A stretch of 64,000 nt of DNA. Source: JAZPYZ01 sp045544455 (GTDB taxonomy: Bacteria; Bacillota; Clostridia; Oscillospirales; Acutalibacteraceae). The position numbers were made by a program, and so were the translations under genes. This document shows, piece by piece, positions 23,518-33,600 of the stretch (positions are counted from its first letter, which is position 1; the number at the start of each line of letters is the position of its first letter). The stretch is from positions 62,001 through 126,000 of the forward strand of contig JAZPYZ010000022.1 in NCBI GenBank assembly GCA_045544455.1. The letters run 5' to 3'. The notes beneath the pieces are model-generated. The model saw only the letters and a program-made list of their open reading frames with translations. It was not told where the DNA came from and ran no database searches.

Positions 23518-24363
23518 TGTGATGGTGTGGGTGCGGGTAAAGACGTCGTGCGGTGCGATTTCGTTAATCCCTTCAAACTTTTCGATCCGGCGATCGCCAC
23601 CAACCGATTGTGCCACGCCGCACCACGGCTCAATGCACAGATACGGCGCGCCCGGCTTTTGCCAAAACAACACGTACGGATGATCCGGAAACGCCACGGT
23701 AACCTGCCGTCCGCCATCGCGTTGGCGCAATACCACCCGGCGCGACTTAAACGTCTTTGTCACCACCGCATCCAGTTCAAAATCCGCCGCTTTCGGCGCA
23801 TATACCACCGTGTTTTCAAATATCGGCGCGGTTTCGCCGGTCAAATGTCCGTTATCATCCAACAAATACCGGTCGGCGGCTTCAGGTTGTTCAAACACCA
23901 CCTCGTACGCATCGATCCCTTCCGGACATGCGTACGCTTCGTGCGCCCCCACCGAACAGTACATCGGCTTATCATCGGGGTTTTCGACCGCATACGTCAC
24001 CGAAATCGTGTTTTCATCCAGCGTAAAGGTCACCCGGAAAACAAACGCGTACGGATACATCGCACGGGTTTCGGCGTTGTCGCGCAAAACCAAGGTGGCG
24101 GTGGTATCGGTCGCAGATTCTACCTCGAAAGTAGAGGTCCGCGCAAACCCGTGCCGTTTCGCAAACCGATAGGTCGCCCCATCGGCCAGATAACCGCCTT
24201 CGCTTTGTTCGCCGCAGATCGGGAACATGATCGGTGCGCGCCCACTCCATACCGCCGGATCGCCTTGCCACAAAAACTCTTTACCGGCGTGTTTAATGCT
24301 CATCAACTCCGCACCCAGCGGATTGATCGTGACCGTCAGTTGTTGATTGGATAGCGTGATCAT
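23488..24363 (-). CDS. Aldose 1-epimerase-like protein (GalM/LacX type)
   Basis: 291 residues from the ATG at 24363 (AAGGAGTG upstream). Beta-sandwich mutarotase family: FPICGEQ, FAKRHGFART (conserved His region), GAHEAYACP (second catalytic His) and the late CIEPWCGVAQ stretch. It would interconvert anomers of an aldose or act on a modified sugar; LacX-type members have unproven substrates. The final nine residues (LAVGTSPLK) and the stop lie in repeat R92-A3, so the original C-terminus was probably replaced when the repeat arrived. The upstream extension of the frame has no homology and is ignored. Divergent from the SLOG gene. Confidence 0.82.
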   Translation of the reverse strand: MITLSNQQLTVTINPLGAELMSIKHAGKEFLWQGDPAVWSGRAPIMFPICGEQSEGGYLADGATYRFAKRHGFARTSTFEVESATDTTATLVLRDNAETRAMYPYAFVFRVTFTLDENTISVTYAVENPDDKPMYCSVGAHEAYACPEGIDAYEVVFEQPEAADRYLLDDNGHLTGETAPIFENTVVYAPKAADFELDAVVTKTFKSRRVVLRQRDGGRQVTVAFPDHPYVLFWQKPGAPYLCIEPWCGVAQSVGGDRRIEKFEGINEIAPHDVFTRTHTITLAVGTSPLK

Positions 24364-24377
24364 ATCGGGTACACTCC

Positions 24378-24406
24378 TTGACTTTATCGTGTTTTTTTCG
24401 TACAAT
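24378..24406 (+). promoter_or_regulatory. Promoter of SLOG gene
   Basis: TTGACT (24378-24383), a 17-base spacer and TACAAT (24401-24406), 25 bases before the ATG at 24431. Confidence 0.75.
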
Positions 24407-24430
24407 AACATTCCGAGGGAGAGGAAAAAT

Positions 24431-24901
24431 ATGGCATCCAAAACCTGTTGTTTTACCGGCCATCGCGTCATCGAACCGACGGCCCTAAAATCCGTAACCA
24501 TCGCAACGGCCAACGCCATTGTCGCGTTGATCGATCGCGGTGTCGATACCTTTTTATCCGGCGGCGCCGTTGGGTTTGACCTGTTAGCCGCGCGGCTGGT
24601 GTTGCGCGCCAAAGATACCTATCCGCATCTCAAACTGAAAATGGTATTACCCTGCCGCGACCAGACGGCGCGTTGGTCCGCACGCGACCGCGCGATGTAC
24701 GACCTGGTCCTGTCGCGTGCCGACGAGATCCAATATACCGCCGACACCTATCATCGCGGCTGTATGTTGTTGCGCAACCGCAAAATGGCGGATCAAAGCG
24801 CGTTTTGTATCGCGTACCTCGCCAAATCCACCGGCGGCACCGCCTATACCGTGAACTATTGCCGCACGAACGGGGTAGAGGTTATCAACGTTGCGCCGTG
24901 A
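24431..24901 (+). CDS. SLOG-family protein (DUF1273/YpsA-like)
   Basis: 156 residues. CCFTGHR at the N-terminus and FLSGGAVGFDLLAA are the hallmark nucleotide-binding loops of the SLOG Rossmann-like fold, shared by YpsA, DprA and LOG proteins; VLPCRDQ and a late STGGTAYTV loop complete the site. These proteins are thought to bind nucleotides or nucleotide-derived ligands. YpsA has been tied to division control in Bacillus, but no function can be assigned here. The 3' end overlaps the convergent aroK gene by 17 bases. Confidence 0.82.
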   Translation: MASKTCCFTGHRVIEPTALKSVTIATANAIVALIDRGVDTFLSGGAVGFDLLAARLVLRAKDTYPHLKLKMVLPCRDQTARWSARDRAMYDLVLSRADEIQYTADTYHRGCMLLRNRKMADQSAFCIAYLAKSTGGTAYTVNYCRTNGVEVINVAP

Positions 24902-25394
24902 TCCGGCGACAGATCTCGTTTGCCACCCTATCCGGTTGTTGTTCGCCGTCGACGATTACGTCGGCGGCTTGTTTATAGATCGGCATCCGCGCCGCAAACA
25001 ACGCGTCGATCGTGGCATCGCGATCCGGCCGTTGTAATAACGGGCGAGAGGTGTCGTCTTGTAACCGCGATTTAACGGTTTCGACCGAAATATCCAATAA
25101 CACAACGGTGCCGCCGCGCCGCAACGTCGCGACGTTATCGGGGTTCAGCACCGCGCCGCCGCCCAAAGCCAACACGTAGCCGCCGGCCAGAGATAACGCG
25201 GCACACGCCGCGCGTTCTCTCGCCCGAAACCCGGCTTCCCCTTCGTGTTCAAAAATGGCCGAAACGCTCATGCCGGCCTGTTCTTCAATATACGCGTCGG
25301 TATCGATAAACGGCATCCCCGTCAACGCCGAAAGCGCTTTCCCGACGGTGGTTTTACCGCTACCCATAAAGCCGCAAAGTACGATATTTTTCAT
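24885..25394 (-). CDS. aroK: Shikimate kinase
   Basis: 169 residues. P-loop kinase that phosphorylates shikimate at O3 in the chorismate pathway. Walker A GFMGSGKTTVGKAL (~7-20), the shikimate-binding DTDAYIE and FRARER, and the glycine-rich ALGGGAV motif are all present. The start overlaps the aroE stop by 4 bases, so it is translationally coupled. The 3' end overlaps the SLOG gene on the opposite strand by 17 bases, with no room for a terminator. Confidence 0.95.
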   Translation of the reverse strand: MKNIVLCGFMGSGKTTVGKALSALTGMPFIDTDAYIEEQAGMSVSAIFEHEGEAGFRARERAACAALSLAGGYVLALGGGAVLNPDNVATLRRGGTVVLLDISVETVKSRLQDDTSRPLLQRPDRDATIDALFAARMPIYKQAADVIVDGEQQPDRVANEICRRITAQR

Positions 25395-26239
25395 CCGAAT
25401 TTCCCTTCTGCCATCGCGGTATACGCCGCTTCGGTCAACTGGTCGATGATCGTGTCGTCAAACGACGCCCCCACCCAGATTTCCTCGGCGACGGCAGCTT
25501 GTTTCACCAACATCGCCATGCCGCCGGCCACCTTGGCGCCGGCCGCTTTGGCCGCTTTGATCAAGGCGGTTTCGCGCGGATTGTAGATCGCATCAAACAC
25601 CGCCGCCGTGCGCACCCGGTTCAGGTCGATCGGCATCGCGTCGACGCGCGGAAACATTCCGACCGGCGTTGCGTTGATCACCAGATCAAAATCGCCGCAT
25701 AGATCGGTCGAGGTAGTCACGGTATACGGCACGTCTGCCACGGTGGTTTTGACAAACGCGGCGAGTTGTTCGGCGGCCTCGATACAATCGGGTAACACCG
25801 CGTTGACGATGGAACACCCTTCGGCTGCCGCTTCACATAAAAACACGCGCGCCGCGCCGCCACATCCGATCACCGCCACACGCCCGGTCAGGTCAATGTC
25901 GGCGGCTTTCAACGCGTACCGGAACCCGGCCCCGTCGGTATTGTACCCGACCGCCGCCCCGTCCGGCCCGAACGCCACGGTATTTACCGCGCCGTATCGC
26001 GCCGCCGACGTATCCAGCCGATCCAAATGCGGAATGACCGCCTGTTTATACGGAATGGTCACGTTACACCCGACCGCCTCCCGGCGAAACCGCGCCACCG
26101 TTTCGGCCAGCGAATCGGGCTCGATATCGCAGAGTTGATAGGTCGCGCCGTCGAGTTTTCCACTGGCAAATAAGCGTTCGTGGAGAAACGGAGACATCGA
26201 GTGACCGAGCGGATGTCCAATGAGATAAAAGGCCGGCAT
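25391..26239 (-). CDS. aroE: Shikimate dehydrogenase
   Basis: 282 residues from the ATG at 26239 (AAGGAGGG upstream). It reduces 3-dehydroshikimate to shikimate with NADPH. The substrate-binding motif LIGHPLGHSMSP (~5-16), catalytic Lys in TIPYKQAV, the ATPVG loop and the NADPH loop VIGCGGAARV are all present. First gene of the aroE-aroK pair, divergent from acpP across a 177-base regulatory gap. The longer in-frame upstream reading frame has no homology and no ribosome site. Confidence 0.95.
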   Translation of the reverse strand: MPAFYLIGHPLGHSMSPFLHERLFASGKLDGATYQLCDIEPDSLAETVARFRREAVGCNVTIPYKQAVIPHLDRLDTSAARYGAVNTVAFGPDGAAVGYNTDGAGFRYALKAADIDLTGRVAVIGCGGAARVFLCEAAAEGCSIVNAVLPDCIEAAEQLAAFVKTTVADVPYTVTTSTDLCGDFDLVINATPVGMFPRVDAMPIDLNRVRTAAVFDAIYNPRETALIKAAKAAGAKVAGGMAMLVKQAAVAEEIWVGASFDDTIIDQLTEAAYTAMAEGKFG

Positions 26240-26295
26240 AGGGGAAATCCCTCCTTGGGTTTTGATGCAAAAAACAAAAAATTTTTCAAAATCTG

Positions 26296-26324
26296 TTGAC
26301 AAACGGACGATTTATGCATACTAT
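26296..26324 (+). promoter_or_regulatory. Promoter of acpP
   Basis: TTGACA (26296-26301), a 17-base spacer and TACTAT (26319-26324). Transcription would begin near 26331, in the palindrome described next. Confidence 0.75.
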
Positions 26325-26332
26325 TTTATACA

Positions 26333-26348
26333 GAAACCGATTGGTTTC
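26333..26348. promoter_or_regulatory. Palindromic operator candidate, acpP/aroE gap
   Basis: GAAACCGATTGGTTTC, with perfect 6-base arms around GATT, lies at the predicted acpP start of transcription. It is also upstream of aroE on the other strand. It does not match the known FapR operator of Bacillus, so the regulator is unknown. Confidence 0.55.
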
Positions 26349-26416
26349 ATCATAACATAATTTAAATTTGTTGTCTATACGACGACCGCACTATTTTTGA
26401 AGGGATGAAATAACTT

Positions 26417-26647
26417 ATGGTACTGGAAAAATTGAAAGAGATTTTGAGCAGTCAGTTTGACGTGGAAGAAGATGCGATCACCGCACAGACCAACATTCGT
26501 GAAGATTTGGGCGCCGATTCTTTGGACCTGGTGGATATGTTGATGTCGCTGGAAGACGAATTTGACGTCGAAATTCCGGACGAAGAAATCGAAAAACTCG
26601 TTACCGTCGGCGACGTGGCGGCGTTTATCGAAGAACACAACAACTAA
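26417..26647 (+). CDS. acpP: Acyl carrier protein
   Basis: 76 residues, acidic. The phosphopantetheine site is Ser35 in LGADSLDLVDML. It carries acyl chains as thioesters for fatty acid synthesis. No fab gene is adjacent; the gene has its own promoter, a palindromic operator candidate and a terminator, so it may be expressed independently of the fab operon. AGGGATGAAATAACTT precedes the ATG, a modest ribosome site. Confidence 0.95.
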   Translation: MVLEKLKEILSSQFDVEEDAITAQTNIREDLGADSLDLVDMLMSLEDEFDVEIPDEEIEKLVTVGDVAAFIEEHNN

Positions 26648-26698
26648 TTGACCGATGTCGTTCGGCGCGTTCGCGCGCCAGGCACCACAGCGAATCTC

Positions 26699-26731
26699 GC
26701 ACCCGGTGGCAACCGCCACCGGGTGCTTTTT
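26699..26731 (+). terminator. Terminator of acpP
   Basis: GCACCCGGTGGC and GCCACCGGGTGC arms followed by TTTTTGT. Confidence 0.9.
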
Positions 26732-26805
26732 GTCTTTGTTGGGGCATTTGCACCGTCTGCACACCAAAAAAATTAGGATTTATCCAAAATTTAGCATACA
26801 TCCTA

Positions 26806-26835
26806 TTGACAGGAGATTAGGACGCGTGCTACAAT
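26806..26835 (+). promoter_or_regulatory. Promoter of tetR-type gene
   Basis: TTGACA (26806-26811), an 18-base spacer and TACAAT (26830-26835). Confidence 0.75.
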
Positions 26836-26851
26836 TAGCACGTAACCTAAT
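26816..26851. promoter_or_regulatory. Operator candidate for the TetR regulator
   Basis: An interrupted inverted repeat, ATTAGG..CGTGCT (26816-26830) facing AGCACG..CCTAAT (26837-26851), 12 of 15 positions paired, overlaps the spacer and -10 box. A further ATTAGGAT word lies at 26772-26779. The position is typical of autorepression. Confidence 0.7.
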
Positions 26852-26902
26852 ATTTACATGGAGTACCATAATATACCTTAAATATAAAAGGGGAGGCGTA
26901 TC

Positions 26903-27619
26903 ATGGCACGGATCAGTCGAAACAGTCTGACGAGGCTGGAAATTATCAAAACCGCGAACCGACTGTTTTTGGAAAACGGATTCACAGCGACCACTATGGC
27001 ATCCATTAGTAAAGAGTTGGAGATCAGTACCGGCAATTTGACCTATCATTTTCCGACCAAGGAGCATCTGTTGCTCGAATTGGTGGAACAACAATGTCAG
27101 TTCCAATGGGATATGATCGCCAAACAGGAGCGCCAAGGGGCTTCGCCGTTACAGGCGTACGTGTTGGAGATCACGGCGCAGACCGCGTTGTGTGACGAAA
27201 ACCCGATCGCCAAAGATTTTTACGTATCGGCATACACCCATCCGTTGACACTGGCCGAAATCCGGCGGTGGGATTGTGAAAAGGCGCAAAATCTGTTTGC
27301 GGCGTATAATCCGGAGTGGAAAGAAGTGGATTACGTTATGGCCGAAAGCAGCGCGTCCGGCCTGGAGTTGGCCGCGTTGATGACCGAAAGCGACGAGATG
27401 GTCACGCTTGAAGATAAGATCGCCAACACACTCGACGGTCTGTTGCGGATATACCACGTGCCGGAAACCGAACGCCGGCAGGTGATCGCGGACGTACTGG
27501 CGGACGATTATCACGCGATCGGCCAACGGATTTGGGAAGCGTTTGGTGACCGCATAGAAGAGGTAAGCGATGCGATAGACGTCGCGTGCCGGCAACCGGA
27601 AAGGATCGGTGCTATATGA
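26903..27619 (+). CDS. TetR/AcrR-family transcriptional regulator
   Basis: 238 residues. The N-terminal helix-turn-helix (~10-57) has the TetR pattern: IIKTANRLFLENGFTATTMASISKEL is partly visible as FLENGFTATTMASI, followed by STGNLTYHFPTKEHLL. The C-terminal ~180 residues are an all-helical ligand domain without a recognisable subfamily. Its promoter carries a strong inverted repeat that it probably binds. The stop codon overlaps a possible start of the next gene (ATGA at 27616), and the giant surface protein gene lies immediately downstream without a separate promoter. The regulator therefore probably controls surface-protein expression. Confidence 0.88.
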   Translation: MARISRNSLTRLEIIKTANRLFLENGFTATTMASISKELEISTGNLTYHFPTKEHLLLELVEQQCQFQWDMIAKQERQGASPLQAYVLEITAQTALCDENPIAKDFYVSAYTHPLTLAEIRRWDCEKAQNLFAAYNPEWKEVDYVMAESSASGLELAALMTESDEMVTLEDKIANTLDGLLRIYHVPETERRQVIADVLADDYHAIGQRIWEAFGDRIEEVSDAIDVACRQPERIGAI

Positions 27620-27666
27620 AACAAGTTCGTGATCGTATTATCAAATGTATCAAAGGGGGAACAGCT

Positions 27667-30600
27667 ATGCGCCGGATCATAAACAAACTCGAAGGACGAA
27701 AAGTGTTGAGCGTGGTGCTCGCGCTGGTCATGGTATTGTCCATGATGCCGATCATCCAGATCGCCGTCTCGGCGGCCTCGGCACCCGATACGCGCGTTAC
27801 CGATCCGTCCACCTTGGACGGATGGAAAGACATTTTCTTGCCCAATCCGCTGGATACCGCCCATGCCGGCGGCGTGTGGACGGATAAATCCGTTATGAAA
27901 GACGCATCGGCGCTTGGGCATCCGGATATCACGCTCGACGGGACCGATAACGAGAGCTTTTTGGTCGCGTTGTCAACCATGGCGTCCACCTTGTCGATCA
28001 CCGGGCAAACCAGCGCCCCGATCGACATGATGTTGGTGTTGGACGTGTCCGGTTCGATGAACGGGGAACAAGGCAACAACGATGCGGCCGCCGATCTGGT
28101 AGATGCGGCGAACGAAAGCATCCAAACCCTGCTGGATGCCAACCCGAAAAACCGTGTCGGCGTGGTGTTGTATTCGGGTTTGCCCAACGGCTATGACGTC
28201 GATACCGAAGACGTGACGTTGTTCCTGCCGCTTGGTCGGTACACCACCGGTTCCAATGGTCAATACCTGACCTATGCTGACAAATCCGGTTACAACGACG
28301 ATTACGAAGACATCGCGTTGAGCAACAACGTGTATATCGAAGGCACCACCCGAAAACCGACGGCGGTCACGAAATACGTGTGGGGCGCGACCTATATTCA
28401 AAAAGGGGTCCACCTCGCGATGCAACAATTCACCGCCACCACCAACGAAACCACCGTCGACGGCGTGGCGCGGATGCCGGCCATGGTATTGATGTCCGAC
28501 GGTTCGCCCACCCTGTCGTCCACCAATTTCACCAATCCCGGCAGCTATAACCTCGGGAACGGGCAATCCTCTTCGACTTCGGCGGCCCAAGGGTTTGTTA
28601 CCCAACTCACCGCCGCGTATGCCAAAACCCAGATCGAAGCGAAATACGACGAAGATCTGTTGTTCTATACCCTCGGCTTTAAAGTAGACGAAGGCTCGAT
28701 CGCGGAAAGCGTGCTCGATCCGGCCCATTCGGTCACCGGCATCGACGATTTCTGGACCGAATATAACGCGGCGACCGTCGGCGATACCGTCACGGTCGAA
28801 TCCACCGGCGAATGGCAAAACACCGGTACATGGCGTGAACCCAACTGGGAATGGGTTGTCACCAGCACCAAGGACGTCACCAAGATTTCGACGGCGTTGA
28901 GCCAAAACTACGTTACCAAATATTTCGAAGCGACCGGCGATCTGACTGCGGTGTTCGACGATATCATGGACGAAACGCTGTTGCAAGCGAAATATCATCC
29001 CACGTTGGTCGAAACCCACGAAGATCTCGACGGGTACATCTCGTTTGTCGATAAGATCGGGCATTATATGAACGTCACCGACGTAAAGGGGATTATGATC
29101 CACGACGATCTGTTCTCCGGCGTCGATCTCGCGTCCAACTTTGTAACGGGCGGTGGCGATCTCGGTACGGTCGAGTCGCCGACGGCGCTCGGCAATGAAA
29201 TGGTCCACGCGGTGCAGTATCGCCTCGGTATCCACGATATCGATACCGCCCGTACGCTGATCCAACTCGCCTATCAGTATGGACAACTGAGTTATAACGA
29301 AACTACCGGTGCGTACTCCAACTATATCGGTTGGTACGCCAACGCCGCCGGCGAATACCTTGGGTTCTATCAACCCGGTGTCACCACCATCCCCGAGGCG
29401 ACCGGCAACGCCGATACCGATCCGGTCTACACCGTCAAGAGTTACGGCTATCTTGGCGAAGTCGATGCCACGCACGGTGTGTCCGAATCGGATATGATGT
29501 ACGCCACCGTGCAGGTGCGTCACAACATCCAAACCGGTGACGAGATGGTCACCTTTGCGGTCCCGGCCGCGTTGATCCCGATCGTCCACTATGACGTCAC
29601 GTTAGACGAAAACGGCGATCTCGATAAACTCGAAACCTCCGGCGCGACCGAACCGATCCGCTTGGTATACGAAGTGGCGCTCGCGGATACCATCAACGAG
29701 ATCACCGTTCACGATCCCGCGGTGGTGGATCCGGCGTACGTCGCCGCCAACGCCAACGCCGACGGCTCGGTGAATTTCTACACCAACCAATACGAGGTGG
29801 ATAACACTACCGGTTACGGCAAGGTCAACACCTATTCGTATTTCCGTCCCTCGACCGAAAACAGTCAGTACTATTACACCGAAAACGCGACCATCTATAC
29901 CGATCAAAACGGTACGGTATACACCGGCGCGACCACACCCAACGGGAACCATACGTATTATCGTGCGCATACCGATTATACCGAAACCGGGCTCGATACT
30001 CACTATCACCCGATCGCGGCCGACGTGCTCGCGATTGCCGAACCGGTTACCGCCGGGGCTGCCGATAGTCAATGGTATATTCCGCAAGGCACCGTTCACG
30101 TCAATCTCGACGGGTACACCTTGTATAAATCGCAAAACAACACCGGCACCTTGACTGAAACCTTTGGCAACGCCGATCCGTCCGACGATAAGGGTATCTA
30201 CGATCAGCCGTTTGTCGACGTTTTCGGCCACAACGTAGCCGACACCAACCACCGATTTGTGGTAGGGGCGACGTTGGGTAACAACGGGCGACTTTCGGTG
30301 ACGCCGGCAACCGGTATCGAGATCAGCAAAGCGCTCACCGCCGGCACACCGGCCGACACCACCACCGACTTTGAGTTTGTGATCAGCGGTTCGGCGGCGG
30401 ATATCGGCGAGAGTTATGATGCGATCCGGTTCAACGGCGCCGCCGGCACAAGCGATCCGCTTACCGTCACGTTTGGGGCGGATGCAAAAACCACCGTCAC
30501 GCTGAAAGCCGGTGAACGGTTGTTTATCACCGGTATGACCGACGGCCGCACCTATACCATCACCGAAAACGATACGGTTTCATACGTTCTCGCAACGGTC

Positions 30601-33600
30601 AACGGCAGTGCGACCGCGATTGCCGCCAACGTCACCGTACAAGGGGGCGAACTGGTAGAAGCCGCGTTTGTCAACGAACCGCGCGGCACCGGCACGCTCA
30701 CCGTTTCCAAACTGGTGGATCACGATCTCGGGACCGGCGTGGACACGTCGAATCTGTCGTTCGATATCACCGTCACCTTGTCGGGTATCGGTACCGCGAA
30801 CCAAACCTTTGACGCGGACTTGTCCTCGACGAGTGGTATGACCTCCGTTACCACCAACAACGCCGGCGTGTTTAACGTGACCTTGAAAGATGGGGAACAA
30901 ATCGAGGTGTTCGGGTTGCCGAACGGCACCGTCGCCACGGTAGAAGAACGCGTCCCCGGCGCCGGATTTACCGCCGGCTACCTGGTCAACGGCGAACAAG
31001 CCGCCACCGGCACCGTCACCATCGACGGCACGTCGTCGGTCGTGGTCACCAACACCTACGAAGCCGATCCGGTACCGACGGTCAACGTCGCGGTTACCGG
31101 CCGGAAAACACTGGTCGATGCCAACGGCAATCCGGCCACCTGGAACAACGGCCAAACTTTCGATATCCGACTCGAACGGTATAAAAACGGCGGTTGGGAA
31201 GAGGTCGATACCGTTACGGTAGACAACCAAGATCCCACCTTCACGTTCGATCTGTCGGGCGAAGTGTTCGATGCTCCCGGCCGGTACGCGTATCAACTGT
31301 ACGAAGTACAACCGAACGCCGCGGACAAAACCCCCGGCTTGTTCTACGATAGCACCTATCATACCTTCTCGGTCATCGTGTCGGACGATCTGACCGATGG
31401 CGAACTCGATATTGTAAGCGTGGTATCCGACCATACCGGCAACCCGTTCTCGTTGGTTAGCGGCGTGTGGCAGGTAGCGACCACCGGATTCACCAACGTG
31501 CAGTATCCGGTCGCGCCGGCCCTGCTCGAGATCGCGGTACAAAAACAACTCACCAACCTGTCCGGCAGTCCGTTGGTGTCCGAAGCCGGATTCGGGTTCG
31601 GCGTGTACGCGGATGCCGCGTGCACCACGCCGCTGAATACCGGTAACGGTATCTGGTCGATCGACGATCACGCCTACACCGATTCGGTCGGTGAAATGTG
31701 GATCGATATGCAATTTAACGCGGCCGGCGATTACACCTTCTATATCAAAGAGGTAGCCGGTTCTACTGCGAAGATGGATTATAGCGAACGTGTGGTTCAA
31801 GTAGACGTTACCGTCACGGCCAACGATCCCAAACTGCGGTACGAGGTATCGGCCCCGGTATTTACCGTGTTGACCAACGATGACGGCACGGCCGCCGCCA
31901 CCGGTACCGCCGCGACCAACACCGATGGCGAACTCGTCTTCACCAACGTTTACGATCCGGCCGCCGCCACCGTGCCGGTCGATCTTGCCTGGTCGATCAA
32001 CAAGGTGCTCAACGGCCGCGATATGAATGCCGGCGAATTTACCTTTGAACTGCATTCGTACGATCCGTATACCCGTGCCACCAACAAACTGGCGGATGGC
32101 ACCAACGGGGCCGCCACTAATGGCAACGCCGCCCCGATCACCTTTAACAAAACGCTCACCTTTGACAAAGTTGGCACCTACTATTACGTCGTGTTCGAAA
32201 CCTCGACCGACGGCAACGGCATCACGGTCGACAAAACGGCGTATCACGTGATGGTTACCGTCACCGACGTAAACGGACAACTCACCGCCACTCATACGGT
32301 TGTTGACGTGACCGGTAACGAGATGGTGTTCACCAACACCTATACCGCCACACCCACCACCGCCGACGTCACCGGCACCAAAACCTTGACCGGTCGCGTA
32401 TTGCTCAACGATGAGTTCACCTTTGTGCTCACCGAAAGCGATCAAAACGGCGATTCGATCACGGGCGGCCGGACGTTCACCACCACCAACATGGCCCCGG
32501 CAACCGGCGAAACCTTCGGTCGGTTCGCGTTCAACGACATTCCGTTCGATACCGTCGGCGAATACTACTTCACCGTGACCGAAAAACAAAACGATATCGC
32601 GTACGGGATCGATTTTGACAAAACCGAGTATCTGGTCAAGATCACCGTCACCGATGACGAACTCGGTGCACTCAGCGCCGCCGTCGAGGTTGTCGGCGCG
32701 ACCGCTATCGCGTTTACCAACACCTACGATCCGGCCGCTACCAGTGCCGAGATCCCGGGTAACAAGGTGCTTGAGGGCCGCGTCTGGAACGGCGATATCT
32801 TCAGTTTCGAACTGTACGCCTCAAACAGCACGTGGGTACAAGGTTCTTGGATCGAAACGGTTCAAAACGACGTAAACGGCGCGTTTAATTTCACGAAGAT
32901 CGGCAGATACGATGCCACCGAGAATAAATATCTGTTGGATACCGCCGGCGATTATTACTATATCGTTAAAGAGACCAACGGCGGCACGCAAAGCGGTGGC
33001 GTGTTCTACGATCCCACCGTCTACCGTGTGTGGATCGAAGTTACCGACGACTTGATCGGTCAACTGCACGCTACCGTGCACGTGTATAACGGCGACGGCG
33101 TTCCGCAAACCGGTGTGCAGTTCACCAACGTTTACCGTGTGGTGGAAGGCGACACGGTCACGATCGACGGTACCAAGACGCTTACCGGCAACAAAACGCT
33201 GGAAGACGATATGTTCACCTTTGAACTGTACGAGGCGGATGACACCTATACCGCCGGCACCAAACTGGATTCGGTGAAGAACACCGCCGACGCGTTTGCC
33301 TTCACCATCGAGTATGCGCCGGACGATATCCGCACCGAACCGTACTACTACGTGGTGAAAGAGAAAAACGCCGGTCAAACCATCGACGGCATCACCTATT
33401 CGGACCAAACCTATCGCGTCAAGATCACCGTATCGGACGATCTCAACGGCAAAGTAACCACCGACGTGGTGATTGAAAACGGCCCGATCGCCTTTGTCAA
33501 CGAGTACAAGGCGGCCGCCGCCACCACCGAGATCGACGGTGAGAAAACGCTGACCGGCCGTGATCTGGTCGCCGGCGAATTCACCTTCTCGTTGTACGAA

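Noticed and set aside
23267..23520. Open frames such as MVGLSLDLLQRTRA and MSALRWLGFLSIYF in the repeat arrays
   Set aside because: They are two reading frames of the same R92 sequence. The 92-base period is not a multiple of three, so frames shift between units; there is no ribosome site, and the frames occur only where the repeat is.
24364..24612. 83-residue N-terminal extension of the aldose-epimerase-like protein
   Set aside because: It overlaps the divergent SLOG gene and its promoter, has no homology, and the ATG at 24363 has its own ribosome site.
30580..32589. Long open frame (669 codons) antisense to the giant surface gene, and a second one at 32821-34191
   Set aside because: They mirror the biased, repetitive codon pattern of the surface gene. 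The translations are low-complexity Gly/Val/Arg-rich, without domains or ribosome sites.
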